Positions 1 to 11,201 of a DNA stretch of 64,000 nucleotides are shown one piece after another; position 1 is the stretch's first letter, and every line of letters begins with the position of its first letter. The stretch is from contig NZ_CP109598.1 in assembly GCF_036327775.1 (NCBI RefSeq), forward strand, positions 1,550,001-1,614,000, read 5' to 3'. This DNA is from Streptomyces sp. NBC_01498 (GTDB lineage Bacteria > Actinomycetota > Actinomycetes > Streptomycetales > Streptomycetaceae). The notes beneath the pieces were generated by a model, which saw only the letters and a program-made list of their open reading frames with translations, was not told the DNA's origin and did no database searches. The position numbers were made by a program, and so were the translations under genes.

Positions 1-1423
1 CCGCGTCGGCGGAGAGCTCCTGGAGGTAGTCGATGTCGATCTTCTCGGACACGCGGTAGCGCTCCGCGTTGCGTTCGGCGATGAGCGCGTCCGGCGAGAG
101 CAGACCGAAGACCAGCACGGCCAGCGCACCGCTCGCGGCCACCGCGCGGGGCAGCAGGCGCCCGCCGACCACACCGGCGGCCATGATGAGGACGATCACA
201 AGACCGAGCCACAGTTCCATCGCGGCGACCGAGACCCGGAGGCGGGTCAGCCCGTACGCGTCCACGTACAGGTCCATCCGCCGCAGCGCCGACGCGACGA
301 CGACCAGGGTCAGCAGGCACAGGACACCGAGCACGGCGTTCACGAGCGTACGGTCCCCGGCCCCGTCGCGCGGCGCCCAGCGACGTGCCAGGCCGATCAC
401 GAGCAGGGTGAGGAGCGTGGCGCCGAGCAACTGCCAGAAGCCCTGGGTGGCGTACTCGGAATACGTCAGGTCGGTCTCGTGGAGGACCTTGTCGTAACCG
501 CCGAAGAGCACGGTGAGTTGGACGCCGATGAAGACCGCGAAGAGCAGGTTCAGCACGATCAGCGGCAGTGCCCATTCGGCCCGGCCGCGCGCGGTGCCCG
601 GCCGCACCGTGATCCGGTCCCAGCGCAGCGGCGCCGCCGCCGTGTGCGCGGCGGCGAGCGCCCCGACCAGGCCGATCACCAGGAGCAGCGCGCGCCACGG
701 TCCGTCGGCGACCGAGACGTCGGGGATCAGCGCGCCGAGCAGGTCGGCGAAGGCGGCGTCGGCACTCGCGAAGAGGGCGCCGAAGACGACCACCAGGACG
801 ACGGCGACCAGCACCGTGCGGACGACGGGCGCCCACCGGCCGCGCGTCCCCTCGGCCCGTCGGCGCACCCCGCGCGCACCCCAGACCAGGCCGCTGCCGA
901 GGGAACCGATCAGCCCGAACGGGCCCAGGACGACGCCGGGCCAGGTGCGGCAGCCGTGCAGGGCGAGCGAACCGAGTGCCAGCGCGGACGTCACGGCGAG
1001 GAAGGTCGGCCACGCCGCGTCGCGCAGGGCGGGGACGGCGAGCAGCGCGAGGCCGCCGGCGGCCCAGGCCAGGGTCCACGGGCGCGGTCGCCGTCCGGCG
1101 TCGCGCGCGGCGAAGTAGGCGGCGAGCGCGGCCGGGACGGTCACGATCAGCAGGTTGAGCCCGAACCCGTCGCCGAGGAGGAGCGCGCTGAGCAGGCCGG
1201 TGGCGGCGACGCACCACAGGGCGCCGACGCCGATGGGCGCGGGTGTCGCGGGGCTGATCTCGCCGATCCAGGCGGGCGGTTCGTGCGGGGTGTGGCGCAG
1301 GGGCCGCCGGTCGGGCGGGATCGGGTCCAGCGGCCCGCGGGGCGCGGTGCGGGCCCGGGTGCCCCCGCCCCCGGCCGGTGCCGGTTCGGGCACCTCACTG
1401 ATCTGCGACGGCGTGTCCGGCAC
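1..1423 (-). CDS. DUF4153/DUF4173 family membrane protein, C-terminus cut by window edge
   Basis: About 474 codons are visible on the minus strand; the stop lies off the left edge. GTG at 1423 is chosen because a G-rich ribosome binding site (GAGGGGGG) sits just upstream. The N-terminal 60 residues are hydrophilic and Pro-rich. They are followed by many hydrophobic segments (for example around residues 70-95, 130-190 and 210-290) and the segment SEYATQGFWQLL, which is typical of DUF4173 integral membrane proteins. Function is not known for the family. It stands alone, with no same-strand neighbour within 320 bp. The frame does not appear as one long open frame unless the window edge is allowed for, so it is easily missed under opposite-strand shadow frames. 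Confidence 0.85.
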   Translation of the reverse strand, partial: MPDTPSQISEVPEPAPAGGGGTRARTAPRGPLDPIPPDRRPLRHTPHEPPAWIGEISPATPAPIGVGALWCVAATGLLSALLLGDGFGLNLLIVTVPAALAAYFAARDAGRRPRPWTLAWAAGGLALLAVPALRDAAWPTFLAVTSALALGSLALHGCRTWPGVVLGPFGLIGSLGSGLVWGARGVRRRAEGTRGRWAPVVRTVLVAVVLVVVFGALFASADAAFADLLGALIPDVSVADGPWRALLLVIGLVGALAAAHTAAAPLRWDRITVRPGTARGRAEWALPLIVLNLLFAVFIGVQLTVLFGGYDKVLHETDLTYSEYATQGFWQLLGATLLTLLVIGLARRWAPRDGAGDRTLVNAVLGVLCLLTLVVVASALRRMDLYVDAYGLTRLRVSVAAMELWLGLVIVLIMAAGVVGGRLLPRAVAASGALAVLVFGLLSPDALIAERNAERYRVSEKIDIDYLQELSADA

Positions 1424-1744
1424 CGGCCCCCCTCACCGCCCGGGGCGGGGCGCACGGCTCCGGGCCGACGCCGAGGCCCCCCGGGCTCGCGTAGACGCAC
1501 GCCCGTGATGATCAACGAGGCGGCATGGGCCGAGGCTAGCCCCGTACGGCGCGAGGTCCTCCGATGAGGGGAGTCTGTGGCGGGACCGTGACAGTGACGG
1601 CGGGCGCGCCGACCGATCCTCCTCAGGAGGGTGTGCGCGGCAGGAAACGGCCCGGGGCGGGAGTCGACACGAGGCAGGAGCAGGAGTCGGTACGGGCCGA
1701 GTGGCCGTGCGCGTCACCGGGCCGTGCGCGGCGCGGCGTTCGCC
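1424..1744. other. 321-bp gap, no gene recognised
   Basis: The gap lies between the start of the DUF4173 gene and the stop of the histidine phosphatase gene, both on the minus strand. All frames here give only Arg/Pro-rich shadow translations. A TAGCCT hexamer on the minus strand near 1535 could be a -10 for the DUF4173 gene, but no matching -35 is visible. No clear terminator hairpin was found. Confidence 0.5.
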
Positions 1745-2404
1745 CTAACCGGTGATGCCGTACGGTTCCGGCGTCCGCCAGCGTTTGAACGGGCGGTCCA
1801 GCGTGTACCGCCCGTCCTCGCCGAGCAGCAGCGTCCGGGACTCCCCGTTGCCGGGGTTGGACAGCGACTCGAACTCGGCGACGGTCCAGTGGAACCAGCG
1901 CATGCAGAAGAGCCGCATGGTGAGCCCGTGGGTGACCAGCAGCACGTTCTCGGGGTGGTCGGGCGCCTCGAAGCTGCGGTGCAGACTCTCCAGGAAGGCG
2001 CCGACCCGGTCGTACACGTCGGCGCCGGACTCCCCCTGGGCGAAGCGGTAGAAGAAGTGCCCGTAGGCGTCGCGGTACTCCTTCTGGAGGCGTACGTCGT
2101 CGTGGTCCTGCCAGTTGCCCCAGTCCTGTTCCCGCAGCCGGGGCTCCTCGCGCACCCGCACCAGTTCCGGGTCGAGGGCGAACGCGTGGAACGTCTCGTG
2201 GGTGCGGCGGTAGGGCGACACGTACACGCTCACCGACTCCCGGCCGAACGTCTCGCGCAGCCACACGCCCGTCTCCTCGGCCTGGCGCAGGCCGGCCTCG
2301 GTGAGCCCGAGGGCGTGGTCGGGCGCGCGTTCGTACACCGTGTCGTCGGCGTTGCCCTCCGACTCGCCGTGCCGGACAAGGACGATACGTCGCGGTCTCA
2401 CCAT
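1745..2404 (-). CDS. Histidine phosphatase family protein (phosphoglycerate mutase-like)
   Basis: 219 residues. The catalytic RHGES motif of the histidine phosphatase superfamily is at residues 11-15, and the second catalytic histidine lies in LLVTHGLTMR near residue 155. The rest matches the two-His clan core, with an Arg in SPYRRTHETF and Glu in the middle region. The family covers phosphatases and mutases acting on small phosphorylated metabolites; the substrate cannot be read from sequence. The ATG at 2404 has no good ribosome binding site, but TAGGGT lies 6 bp upstream, suggesting a leaderless message. It is probably monocistronic. Confidence 0.88.
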   Translation of the reverse strand: MVRPRRIVLVRHGESEGNADDTVYERAPDHALGLTEAGLRQAEETGVWLRETFGRESVSVYVSPYRRTHETFHAFALDPELVRVREEPRLREQDWGNWQDHDDVRLQKEYRDAYGHFFYRFAQGESGADVYDRVGAFLESLHRSFEAPDHPENVLLVTHGLTMRLFCMRWFHWTVAEFESLSNPGNGESRTLLLGEDGRYTLDRPFKRWRTPEPYGITG

Positions 2405-2410
2405 GGTCCG

Positions 2411-2416
2411 ACCCTA
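2411..2416 (-). promoter_or_regulatory. -10-like hexamer TAGGGT for leaderless histidine phosphatase gene
   Basis: TAGGGT on the minus strand, 6 bp before the ATG at 2404, fits the actinobacterial TANNNT -10 and would place the transcript start at or next to the A of ATG. No recognisable -35 is present. Confidence 0.5.
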
Positions 2417-2563
2417 GATCGCGCCGCTCCGGGCCCGTGGGCGGGTCCCCGGCGTCGCGCGAAGCCTTCACACGGCCGCCTCACCCGGACCACCGTGCGC
2501 GGGGTCGGCACGGCACACACCGTGGGCCCGGCGCTGGCGCCGAGGTCCGCTCCGTCCGGCCGG

Positions 2564-3169
2564 TCAGACCGTCCAGCCCGGTTCGAGCTGGACGACGTCG
2601 CCCGCCAGCGCCGCGACATCGGCGGCGGTCTGGGCGCGCAGGGTCAGGCGTTCCACCCGTTCGATCCGGTACTTGCCGTGCTCGGCGGCCGACTGCCACA
2701 TGGAGAGCACCAGGAACTCGTTGCCGGGCGCGGCGCCGAACACCCCGCGCACCATCCCCGGCGACCCGGCCATCGCCGGGTTCCACACCTTCTCCTGCAT
2801 CAGCGCGAAGTGTTCGACCCGGTCCTCGTGCACCTTGCAGTGCGCGACCCGTACCACGTCCGCGTCCGTGAACCTCGGCTCGAAACCGGTCTTCACGTCG
2901 AAGCGGTAGTCGAAAAGCTTCGCCCGCGCGTCCCGGAAGGTGCCCGACTGCGCCGCCGCCAGCCGGTCGTGGGAGCGAGCCATGAAGGAGTCGTAGAAGG
3001 CCCGGCTCTCCCAGAACGCGAAGACGTGCGCGACCCCCGGCCGCCCCCGGCTCCACCCCCCGCCCTGTCCCCGGAATCCCGGCTCACCGAGCAGCCCCGC
3101 CCATTTCCGCTGCCCCCGTTCGAAACCACGTCGGTCCGTCACCGTGCAGCGAATCCACTTGACCAGCAC
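2564..3169 (-). CDS. YdbC/DUF4937 family protein (dimeric alpha-beta barrel-like)
   Basis: 201 residues, similar in pattern to the YdbC family: MLVKWIRCTV start, a tryptophan-rich first half (VAHVFAFWESRAFYDSFMAR) and a second repeat-like half (VLSMWQSAAEHGKYR). This suggests two ABM-type alpha-beta domains, each about 90 residues. No catalytic motif is visible and the molecular function is unknown. GTG at 3169 is chosen because TACGAT lies 6 bp upstream and there is no Shine-Dalgarno sequence, so the message is probably leaderless. It is divergent from the TerD-family gene, with about 190 bp shared between them. Confidence 0.75.
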   Translation of the reverse strand: MLVKWIRCTVTDRRGFERGQRKWAGLLGEPGFRGQGGGWSRGRPGVAHVFAFWESRAFYDSFMARSHDRLAAAQSGTFRDARAKLFDYRFDVKTGFEPRFTDADVVRVAHCKVHEDRVEHFALMQEKVWNPAMAGSPGMVRGVFGAAPGNEFLVLSMWQSAAEHGKYRIERVERLTLRAQTAADVAALAGDVVQLEPGWTV

Positions 3170-3175
3170 CGCGCC

Positions 3176-3181
3176 ATCGTA
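3176..3181 (-). promoter_or_regulatory. -10-like hexamer TACGAT for leaderless DUF4937 gene
   Basis: TACGAT on the minus strand, 6 bp before the GTG at 3169. GTGACC, a fair -35, lies 19 bp further upstream. Together they support a leaderless GTG start. Confidence 0.55.
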
Positions 3182-3298
3182 CGGCGCGGGGCGTGGCCCA
3201 GGTCACTGTCCGGCGAAGCCCGGACGAGCGGACGCAGCCGGTCCGTTCGTGGCGAATCGTGGCCACGTGTCGGTCAACCGGCTCGTACGGGGCGCGTG

Positions 3299-3321
3299 TT
3301 GTCGGCGTCGCGCACTAGCCT
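3299..3321 (+). promoter_or_regulatory. RecA-NDp-like promoter before terD-family gene
   Basis: TTGTCGGCG, 8 bp, then TAGCCT. The actinobacterial SOS-independent DNA damage promoter is TTGTCRGTG-N8-TANNNT, so there is one mismatch in the upstream half and a full match in spacing and -10. Transcription would start near 3328, leaving about 33 nt of leader with GGAGGG before the GTG at 3361. Confidence 0.5.
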
Positions 3322-3360
3322 TGTACACAGAGGTATTGGCCGTATACGGAGGGATCGCCG

Positions 3361-3888
3361 GTGAGCAGCAGTCTCAACAGAGGTGTCGAAAAGGTCGAGG
3401 TCACCCTGAAATGGGATCCGAGTCCCCTGGGCCGCCCGGCGCACGACCTGGACCTGGTCGCCGCGACGTACACCTCGGGCGCGCCGGCGAACCGCCCCGC
3501 GTATCTGGTGCACTTCGACAGCCGGTCGCCCGACGGAACGATCATCCTGGAGCGGGAGAGCCGTACGGGGCAGGGCTTCGGCTCCGACGAGGTGATGCGG
3601 CTGGAGCTCGATCGGCTGGCCCCGGACTACGCGCGCGTGGTCGTCGGGGTGGTCATCCAGCAGCGTGAGGGGCGTCGTACGTTCGGCGACATATCGGGTC
3701 CGACCATCCGGCTCATGGAGGGCCTCACCGAGCTGACGTCGAACGATTTCGCGGAGGTCCCGTCCGCGTTGTCGGCGACGATCGCCGAGTTCTCCAGGAA
3801 CGGGTCGGGGACCTGGGACTTCCGCCCGGCGCTGCGCGGATTCGACGCCGATCCGCAGGAGTTCACCGAGCGCATGGGCGAGGTCTGA
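3361..3888 (+). CDS. TerD family protein (tellurium resistance / stress domain)
   Basis: 175 residues. The start is GTG at 3361 with GGAGGG 9 bp upstream. The sequence has the TerD fold signature: an N-terminal VEVTLKWDPS strand, HDLDLVAATYTS (acidic calcium-binding type loop), then VHFDSRSPDGTI and a C-terminal FAEVPSALSATIAEFSRN helix. TerD proteins are cytoplasmic calcium-binding proteins linked to tellurite, phage and oxidative stress; multiple paralogues are usual in Streptomyces. No other ter gene is adjacent. A RecA-NDp-like promoter just upstream suggests damage-inducible expression, which is inference. It is convergent with nrdJ, with a shared hairpin terminator. Confidence 0.85.
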   Translation: MSSSLNRGVEKVEVTLKWDPSPLGRPAHDLDLVAATYTSGAPANRPAYLVHFDSRSPDGTIILERESRTGQGFGSDEVMRLELDRLAPDYARVVVGVVIQQREGRRTFGDISGPTIRLMEGLTELTSNDFAEVPSALSATIAEFSRNGSGTWDFRPALRGFDADPQEFTERMGEV

Positions 3889-3984
3889 CCACAGGACACG
3901 AGCGACGGGGTGCGGCGGCGGGACCGACCCGCGAGGACCCACCCGGCGGCCCGGTCGTACGGAGCGCCCCTCCGTGACAGTGCA

Positions 3985-4020
3985 CGAAGGGGCGCCGGCC
4001 AGGATGCCGACGCCCCTTCG
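3985..4020. terminator. Bidirectional hairpin terminator between terD-family gene and nrdJ
   Basis: CGAAGGGGCG at 3985-3994 pairs perfectly with CGCCCCTTCG at 4011-4020. After one C-A mismatch the stem continues with CGGC/GCCG, closing on a CAGGAT loop. It lies between two convergent stop codons (3888 and 4090), so it can serve both. There is no T run, as is usual in Streptomyces. Confidence 0.8.
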
Positions 4021-4089
4021 CTCAGGGCCCGTGTCCCCGACCCCACGTCATCCGCGGGTCAACCGGGCGCCCCTGGCTGTCGCCCCGTG

Positions 4090-6987
<2,898 letters not shown>

Positions 6988-7134
6988 GCCGCCTCCCATG
7001 TACAGGCGAAAACGCCCTGAAGTGCCACGTTCTTCCCATGGCACAGTGATGTGTCCAGTGCCAGGGGCGCCGTGTGGGCGCCCGTGGCTGGTCTCGTCGC
7101 TGGTCTCGTCGCCGCTGGGGCGCCCGATCCGCAT

Positions 7135-7186
7135 CGATCGGTCACGAGCTGTCGCGATAGGTCGGTAACCGATCGATGACCGATCG
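7135..7186. repeat. CGATCGGT repeat cluster in nrdR-nrdJ gap
   Basis: CGATCGGT occurs at 7135-7142, and its inverse ACCGATCG at 7168-7175 and 7179-7186, the last two exactly 11 bp apart. The cluster sits about 150-200 bp upstream of the nrdJ start. It resembles a helically phased operator but matches no binding site I can name. Confidence 0.5.
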
Positions 7187-7244
7187 GCCGTCACCGCACC
7201 GACATGTCGGTGACGGTCACCCGGCGCCGCTGCCGGTTCTCCGG

Positions 7245-7754
7245 TCAGTCGGCGCTGGTGACGGGCTCGGGAACGCCGGGGCCCGCACCGGGCCCGGCCT
7301 CCCCGGTGGGAGGCCGCGTGCGCAGCTCCGCCACGGCGGCCTCGAAGTCCTCGGGCGAGTCGAACGCCCGGTATACGGATGCGAAACGCAGGTACGCGAC
7401 GAGGTCGAGCTCCTGCAAGGGGCCGAGTATGGCCAGCCCGACGTCATGGGTGGTCAGTTCGGCGCTGCCGGTGGCGCGCAGCGCTTCCTCGACCCGCTGG
7501 CCGAGTTGGGCGAGAGCGTCCTCGGTGACCGGTCGTCCCTGACATGCCTTCCGCACACCGGAGATGACCTTGGTGCGGCTGAAGGGTTCCGTGACTCCGC
7601 TGCGCTTGATCACCATCAGCGAGGCGGTCTCCACCGTCGTGAAGCGGCGGGAGCAGTCGGGGCACTGACGGCGGCGTCGGATGGACGTCCCGTCGTCGGT
7701 GGTGCGACTGTCGACGACACGGCTGTCGGGGTGCCTGCAGAAGGGACAGTGCAC
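7245..7754 (-). CDS. nrdR: Transcriptional repressor NrdR
   Basis: 169 residues from GTG at 7754, with GGAGGG about 10 bp upstream. The zinc ribbon has four cysteines: CPFC at residues 3-6 and CPDC at residues 33-36. It is followed by the ATP-cone domain ([19 protein letters not shown], and [14 protein letters not shown] near residue 130). NrdR senses ATP/dATP and represses ribonucleotide reductase operons. The last 20 residues are a Gly/Pro tail common in Streptomyces. It is co-directional with nrdJ, and two NrdR boxes lie 112-155 bp upstream of the start, implying autoregulation. Confidence 0.97.
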   Translation of the reverse strand: MHCPFCRHPDSRVVDSRTTDDGTSIRRRRQCPDCSRRFTTVETASLMVIKRSGVTEPFSRTKVISGVRKACQGRPVTEDALAQLGQRVEEALRATGSAELTTHDVGLAILGPLQELDLVAYLRFASVYRAFDSPEDFEAAVAELRTRPPTGEAGPGAGPGVPEPVTSAD

Positions 7755-7865
7755 GGCTTCCGACCCTCCTTCACAGCACGACTGAGATGCCCCGGCAGGC
7801 CCTGGACGGACCCTCCGGAACGGTGCCCAGCATAGGCGATGGCCTCCGTAAGGAAAGACCCGGGA

Positions 7866-7909
7866 CCACTACTTCTGGGCGACTGCGCCAATCCAACCAC
7901 TACATGTGG
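7866..7909. promoter_or_regulatory. Tandem NrdR boxes upstream of nrdRJ
   Basis: Two near-identical imperfect palindromes on the plus strand: CCACTACTTCTGG at 7866-7878 and CCACTACATGTGG at 7897-7909. Their starts are exactly 31 bp apart, three helical turns, the known geometry of paired NrdR boxes. Between them and the nrdR start there is a possible -10, TATGCT (minus strand, 7829-7834). Confidence 0.85.
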
Positions 7910-8234
7910 GGTCGGCGCACGTTTCGGACCGGACGCGCGTGTCGCGGCGGGCGACGGGTCGACGGCGGTACGGCGCCGGACGGGAACCCGCCCGGCGGGC
8001 GGGCTCGGCGCGGTCCGGCACGAGAGTACGGGAGCCCCGGACGTACCGCGATCCGGGGCCGCCCGATGAGACACTGGGCGCCGCCGGACCCCTCCCGGGA
8101 CGGCTCCCGGGGAATGCCGCAAAGGGCCGCGGCGGGCCTCCGGACGAGGCTCCGGACAGCCGCGCGGGACGACGCCGAATACGCGCCGCATACACACCTG
8201 ATATTGCCGCGTCAGCACTTCCTGGGTTTTTCAC

Positions 8235-8250
8235 TCGAACGTGTGTTTGG
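8235..8250 (+). promoter_or_regulatory. LexA SOS box of lexA
   Basis: TCGAACGTGTGTTTGG, close to the actinobacterial SOS box TCGAACRNRYGTTCGA (weaker right half). It overlaps a -35 TTGGCG at 8247-8252, which is followed after 18 bp by TACCGT at 8271-8276, so LexA binding would block its own promoter. Confidence 0.85.
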
Positions 8251-8276
8251 CGCAACCTTTCGAAAGCAACTACCGT
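8247..8276 (+). promoter_or_regulatory. lexA promoter
   Basis: TTGGCG (8247-8252), 18-bp spacer, TACCGT (8271-8276). The predicted start near 8283 gives about 30 nt of leader carrying GAGAGGGG before the GTG at 8313. Confidence 0.6.
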
Positions 8277-8312
8277 TGTCCAGCCAGGGAGAACATTTCG
8301 AGAGGGGCCGAC

Positions 8313-9098
8313 GTGACCACCACCGCAGACAGCGCCACCATTACCACCCAGGACCGCTCCCAGAGCCGACTCGAGCCGGTGCATGCCATGAATGACGCAG
8401 CCACAAATCCGGAGGGCGCGAAGCCCTCGCGCTCGCTTCCCGGCCGACCTCCGGGAATCCGGGCGGACAGCTCCGGTCTCACGGACCGGCAGCGGCGGGT
8501 CATCGAAGTCATCCGCGACTCGGTGCAGCGGCGGGGATATCCTCCGTCGATGCGCGAGATCGGCCAGGCCGTCGGCCTGTCCAGCACGTCCTCCGTGGCC
8601 CACCAGCTGATGGCTCTGGAGCGCAAGGGATTCCTGCGCAGGGACCCGCACCGCCCGAGGGCGTACGAGGTCCGGGGGTCCGACCAGCCGAGCACCCAGC
8701 AGACGGACACCACCGGCAAACCCGCCGCGTCCTACGTGCCGTTGGTGGGCCGGATCGCGGCCGGCGGACCGATCCTCGCCGAGGAGTCCGTCGAGGACGT
8801 CTTCCCGCTCCCCCGCCAACTGGTGGGCGACGGTGAGCTGTTCGTTCTCAAGGTCGTCGGTGACTCGATGATCGAGGCGGCCATCTGTGACGGCGACTGG
8901 GTGACGGTGCGCCGTCAGCCGGTGGCCGAGAACGGGGACATCGTCGCGGCGATGCTCGACGGTGAGGCCACCGTCAAGCGCTTCCGGCGCGAGGACGGCC
9001 ATGTCTGGCTGCTCCCGCACAACGCGGCGTACCAGCCGATCCCCGGCGACGACGCCACCATCCTCGGCAAGGTCGTGGCGGTCCTGCGGCGGGTGTGA
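8313..9098 (+). CDS. lexA: SOS repressor LexA
   Basis: 261 residues from GTG at 8313, which has GAGAGGGG 6 bp upstream; the 25-residue N-terminal lead is usual in Streptomyces LexA. The winged helix-turn-helix is at about residues 50-110 ([32 protein letters not shown]). The S24 peptidase domain carries the cleavage site VGRIAAGGP (Ala-Gly bond), the catalytic serine in [11 protein letters not shown] and the lysine in EATVKRFRR. It represses SOS genes and self-cleaves with RecA filaments. It is divergent from nrdR with 558 bp between them, and autoregulated through the overlapping SOS box. Confidence 0.97.
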   Translation: MTTTADSATITTQDRSQSRLEPVHAMNDAATNPEGAKPSRSLPGRPPGIRADSSGLTDRQRRVIEVIRDSVQRRGYPPSMREIGQAVGLSSTSSVAHQLMALERKGFLRRDPHRPRAYEVRGSDQPSTQQTDTTGKPAASYVPLVGRIAAGGPILAEESVEDVFPLPRQLVGDGELFVLKVVGDSMIEAAICDGDWVTVRRQPVAENGDIVAAMLDGEATVKRFRREDGHVWLLPHNAAYQPIPGDDATILGKVVAVLRRV

Positions 9099-9166
9099 GG
9101 GCTCCGCCGGCTCCCAGGCCGGCCCCGGGACTCCTGCGCCGGTCCCGGGGCCTCACCGTGTCCGCT

Positions 9167-9193
9167 GTGGGCCCACACCCTGGGTGGGCCCAC
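9167..9193. terminator. Hairpin between convergent lexA and dinG
   Basis: GTGGGCCCAC occurs at 9167-9176 and again at 9184-9193. As the decamer is self-complementary, the two copies form a 10-bp stem with a 7-nt loop (ACCCTGG). It lies between the lexA stop (9098) and the dinG stop (9222), so it probably terminates both. Confidence 0.7.
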
Positions 9194-9221
9194 CTGCCGG
9201 ATGCTGCCGAATCCTTGGCGG

Positions 9222-11192
9222 CTACCGTCCCTCGGACGTGGCCAGCGCGTCGATCGCGGCCAGTGAACGCCGGGCCTGCTCACGGTCCGTCGTGTACCAG
9301 AAGTCGGGCATCGAGGCCCGGAGGAAACTCCCGTACCGGGCGTTCGCCAGCCGTGGGTCCAGTACGGCCACCACGCCCCGGTCCCCCGTGGCCCGCACCA
9401 GCCGGCCCGCGCCCTGAGCCATCAACAGGGCGGCATGGGTGGCGGCCACGGCCATGAAGCCGTTGCCCCCGGCCTGTTCCACCGCTTTCTGACGGGCGCT
9501 CATCAGCGGATCGTCGGGGCGGGGGAACGGAATACGGTCCATCACCACCAGCTGTGAACTCGATCCGGGGACATCCACGCCCTGCCAGAGCGACAGGGTG
9601 CCGAACAGACAGGTCGCGGGGTCGGCCGCGAACGCTTTGATCAACTCGCCCAGGGTTTCCTCCCCTTGGAGGAGGATCGGCGTGTCCAGCCTGCCGCGCA
9701 GTTCCTCGGCCGCCGCCTGGGCGGCCCGCATGGAGGAGAACAGCCCGAGCGTCCGCCCACCGGCCGCCTCGACCAACTCGGCGAGCTCGTCCATCATGTC
9801 GCCGCGCGAACCCTCCCGGCCGGGCGGCGAGAGATGCCGCGCGACATAGAGAATGCCCTGCTTGGGATAGTCGAAGGGCGATCCGACGTCGAGGCCCTTC
9901 CACTGAGGGACGTCCTCCCCCTCCGTCCCTTCCGGGGCCAGCCCCAGGGACGCGCCGACTCCGTTGAAGTCGCCGCCGAGCTTGAGCGTCGCCGAGGTCA
10001 GCACCACGGAGCGCTCGCTGAACAGCTTCTCGCGCAGCAGGCCGGACACCGACAGCGGAGCGACCCGCAGCGAGGCGCCGAAGCGGTCGTGTCGTTCGAA
10101 CCAGACCACGTCCCACTCGCTGCCGTTGGCGATCCGCTCGGCGACGGTGTGAACGGACTCGACGGCCGCGAGAGCCTGCTTGCGTACGGCGTCCTCGTCC
10201 TGCACGGACTTGTCACGGGTGGCGCCGATGGCCGAGATGACCGTGCGCGCGGCGTCACGCAACGCCATCAGCGCGTAGCCGAGGTCCTCGGGGATCTCCT
10301 CGACACGGCCCGGGGCGGCCAGCTCCATCAGCCGCTCGAACGTCTCGGCGGCGGTCTGGAGCGCGTCCGCCGCCTTCTCGTTGACCAGCTTGGCGGCACG
10401 CCGCACCGCGCGGTTGACCTGGCCGGCGGTCAGCTCGCCGGTGGCGACCCCGGTCACCCTCGACACCAGTTCGTGCGCCTCGTCGACGATCAGCACCTCG
10501 TGCTGCGGGACGACGGGCGCGCCCTCGATGGCGTCGATGGCCAGCAGCGCGTGGTTGGTGATCACGACATCGGCGAGCTTGGCCCGCTCCCGTGCCATCT
10601 CGGCGAAGCAGTCGGCGCCGTACGCGCACTTCGTCGCGCCCAGGCACTCGCGGGACGACACGGAGACCTGCGCCCAGGCCCGGTCGGAGACGCCGGGCGT
10701 GAGATTGTCCCGGTCGCCCGTCTCCGTCTCGTCCGCCCAGTCCCGCATGCGCAGCAGGTCCTTGCCGAGCTTGCTCGTGGGCGCCGCCGCCTCGAACGGG
10801 TCGAAGAGTCCGTCCTCGTCGTCCTGCGGCACACCCTCGTTGAGTCGGTGCAGACAGAGGTAGTTGGAACGGCCCTTGAGCATGGCGTACTCGGGCCGCC
10901 GCCGCAGCAGCGGACTGAGCGCGTCGACCGTGCGCGGCAGGTCACGCTCCACGAGTTGCCGCTGGAGGGCCAGGGTCGCGGTGGCCACCACGACACGCTC
11001 GCCGTGCGCCAGCGCGGGCACCAGATAGCCGAGGGACTTTCCGGTGCCGGTGCCGGCCTGCACGAGCAGATGCGAGTTGTCGTCGATGACCTCCGCGACG
11101 GCCTCGGCCATGGTGACCTGGCCGGGGCGTTCCACACCGCCGACAGCGGTGACGGCGGCATGGAGGAGCTCGGAGAGAGATGGCTTCGTCAT
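9222..11192 (-). CDS. dinG: DinG/XPD-type ATP-dependent DNA helicase
   Basis: 656 residues. Superfamily 2 helicase of the iron-sulfur XPD/DinG group: Walker A GTGTGKS near residue 47, Walker B/DEAH motif VLIVDEAHEL near residue 237, and four spaced cysteines between motifs I and II (NYLCLHRL, ECLGATKCAYGADCF) that would bind the Fe-S cluster. Motif VI region GAGRLVRATGDRG is near residue 600. These helicases unwind 5' to 3' and resolve R-loops or damaged forks. The start ATG at 11192 lies 9 bp after a full RecA-NDp promoter, so the message is nearly leaderless and predicted damage-inducible independently of LexA. Confidence 0.93.
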   Translation of the reverse strand: MTKPSLSELLHAAVTAVGGVERPGQVTMAEAVAEVIDDNSHLLVQAGTGTGKSLGYLVPALAHGERVVVATATLALQRQLVERDLPRTVDALSPLLRRRPEYAMLKGRSNYLCLHRLNEGVPQDDEDGLFDPFEAAAPTSKLGKDLLRMRDWADETETGDRDNLTPGVSDRAWAQVSVSSRECLGATKCAYGADCFAEMARERAKLADVVITNHALLAIDAIEGAPVVPQHEVLIVDEAHELVSRVTGVATGELTAGQVNRAVRRAAKLVNEKAADALQTAAETFERLMELAAPGRVEEIPEDLGYALMALRDAARTVISAIGATRDKSVQDEDAVRKQALAAVESVHTVAERIANGSEWDVVWFERHDRFGASLRVAPLSVSGLLREKLFSERSVVLTSATLKLGGDFNGVGASLGLAPEGTEGEDVPQWKGLDVGSPFDYPKQGILYVARHLSPPGREGSRGDMMDELAELVEAAGGRTLGLFSSMRAAQAAAEELRGRLDTPILLQGEETLGELIKAFAADPATCLFGTLSLWQGVDVPGSSSQLVVMDRIPFPRPDDPLMSARQKAVEQAGGNGFMAVAATHAALLMAQGAGRLVRATGDRGVVAVLDPRLANARYGSFLRASMPDFWYTTDREQARRSLAAIDALATSEGR

Positions 11193-11201
11193 AGCGCGAC
11201 C

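Noticed and set aside
6988..7244. Possible B12 riboswitch ahead of nrdJ
   Set aside because: No conserved B12-box or the expected stem pattern was seen; the B12 switch in Streptomyces is known at the class I operon, not nrdRJ.
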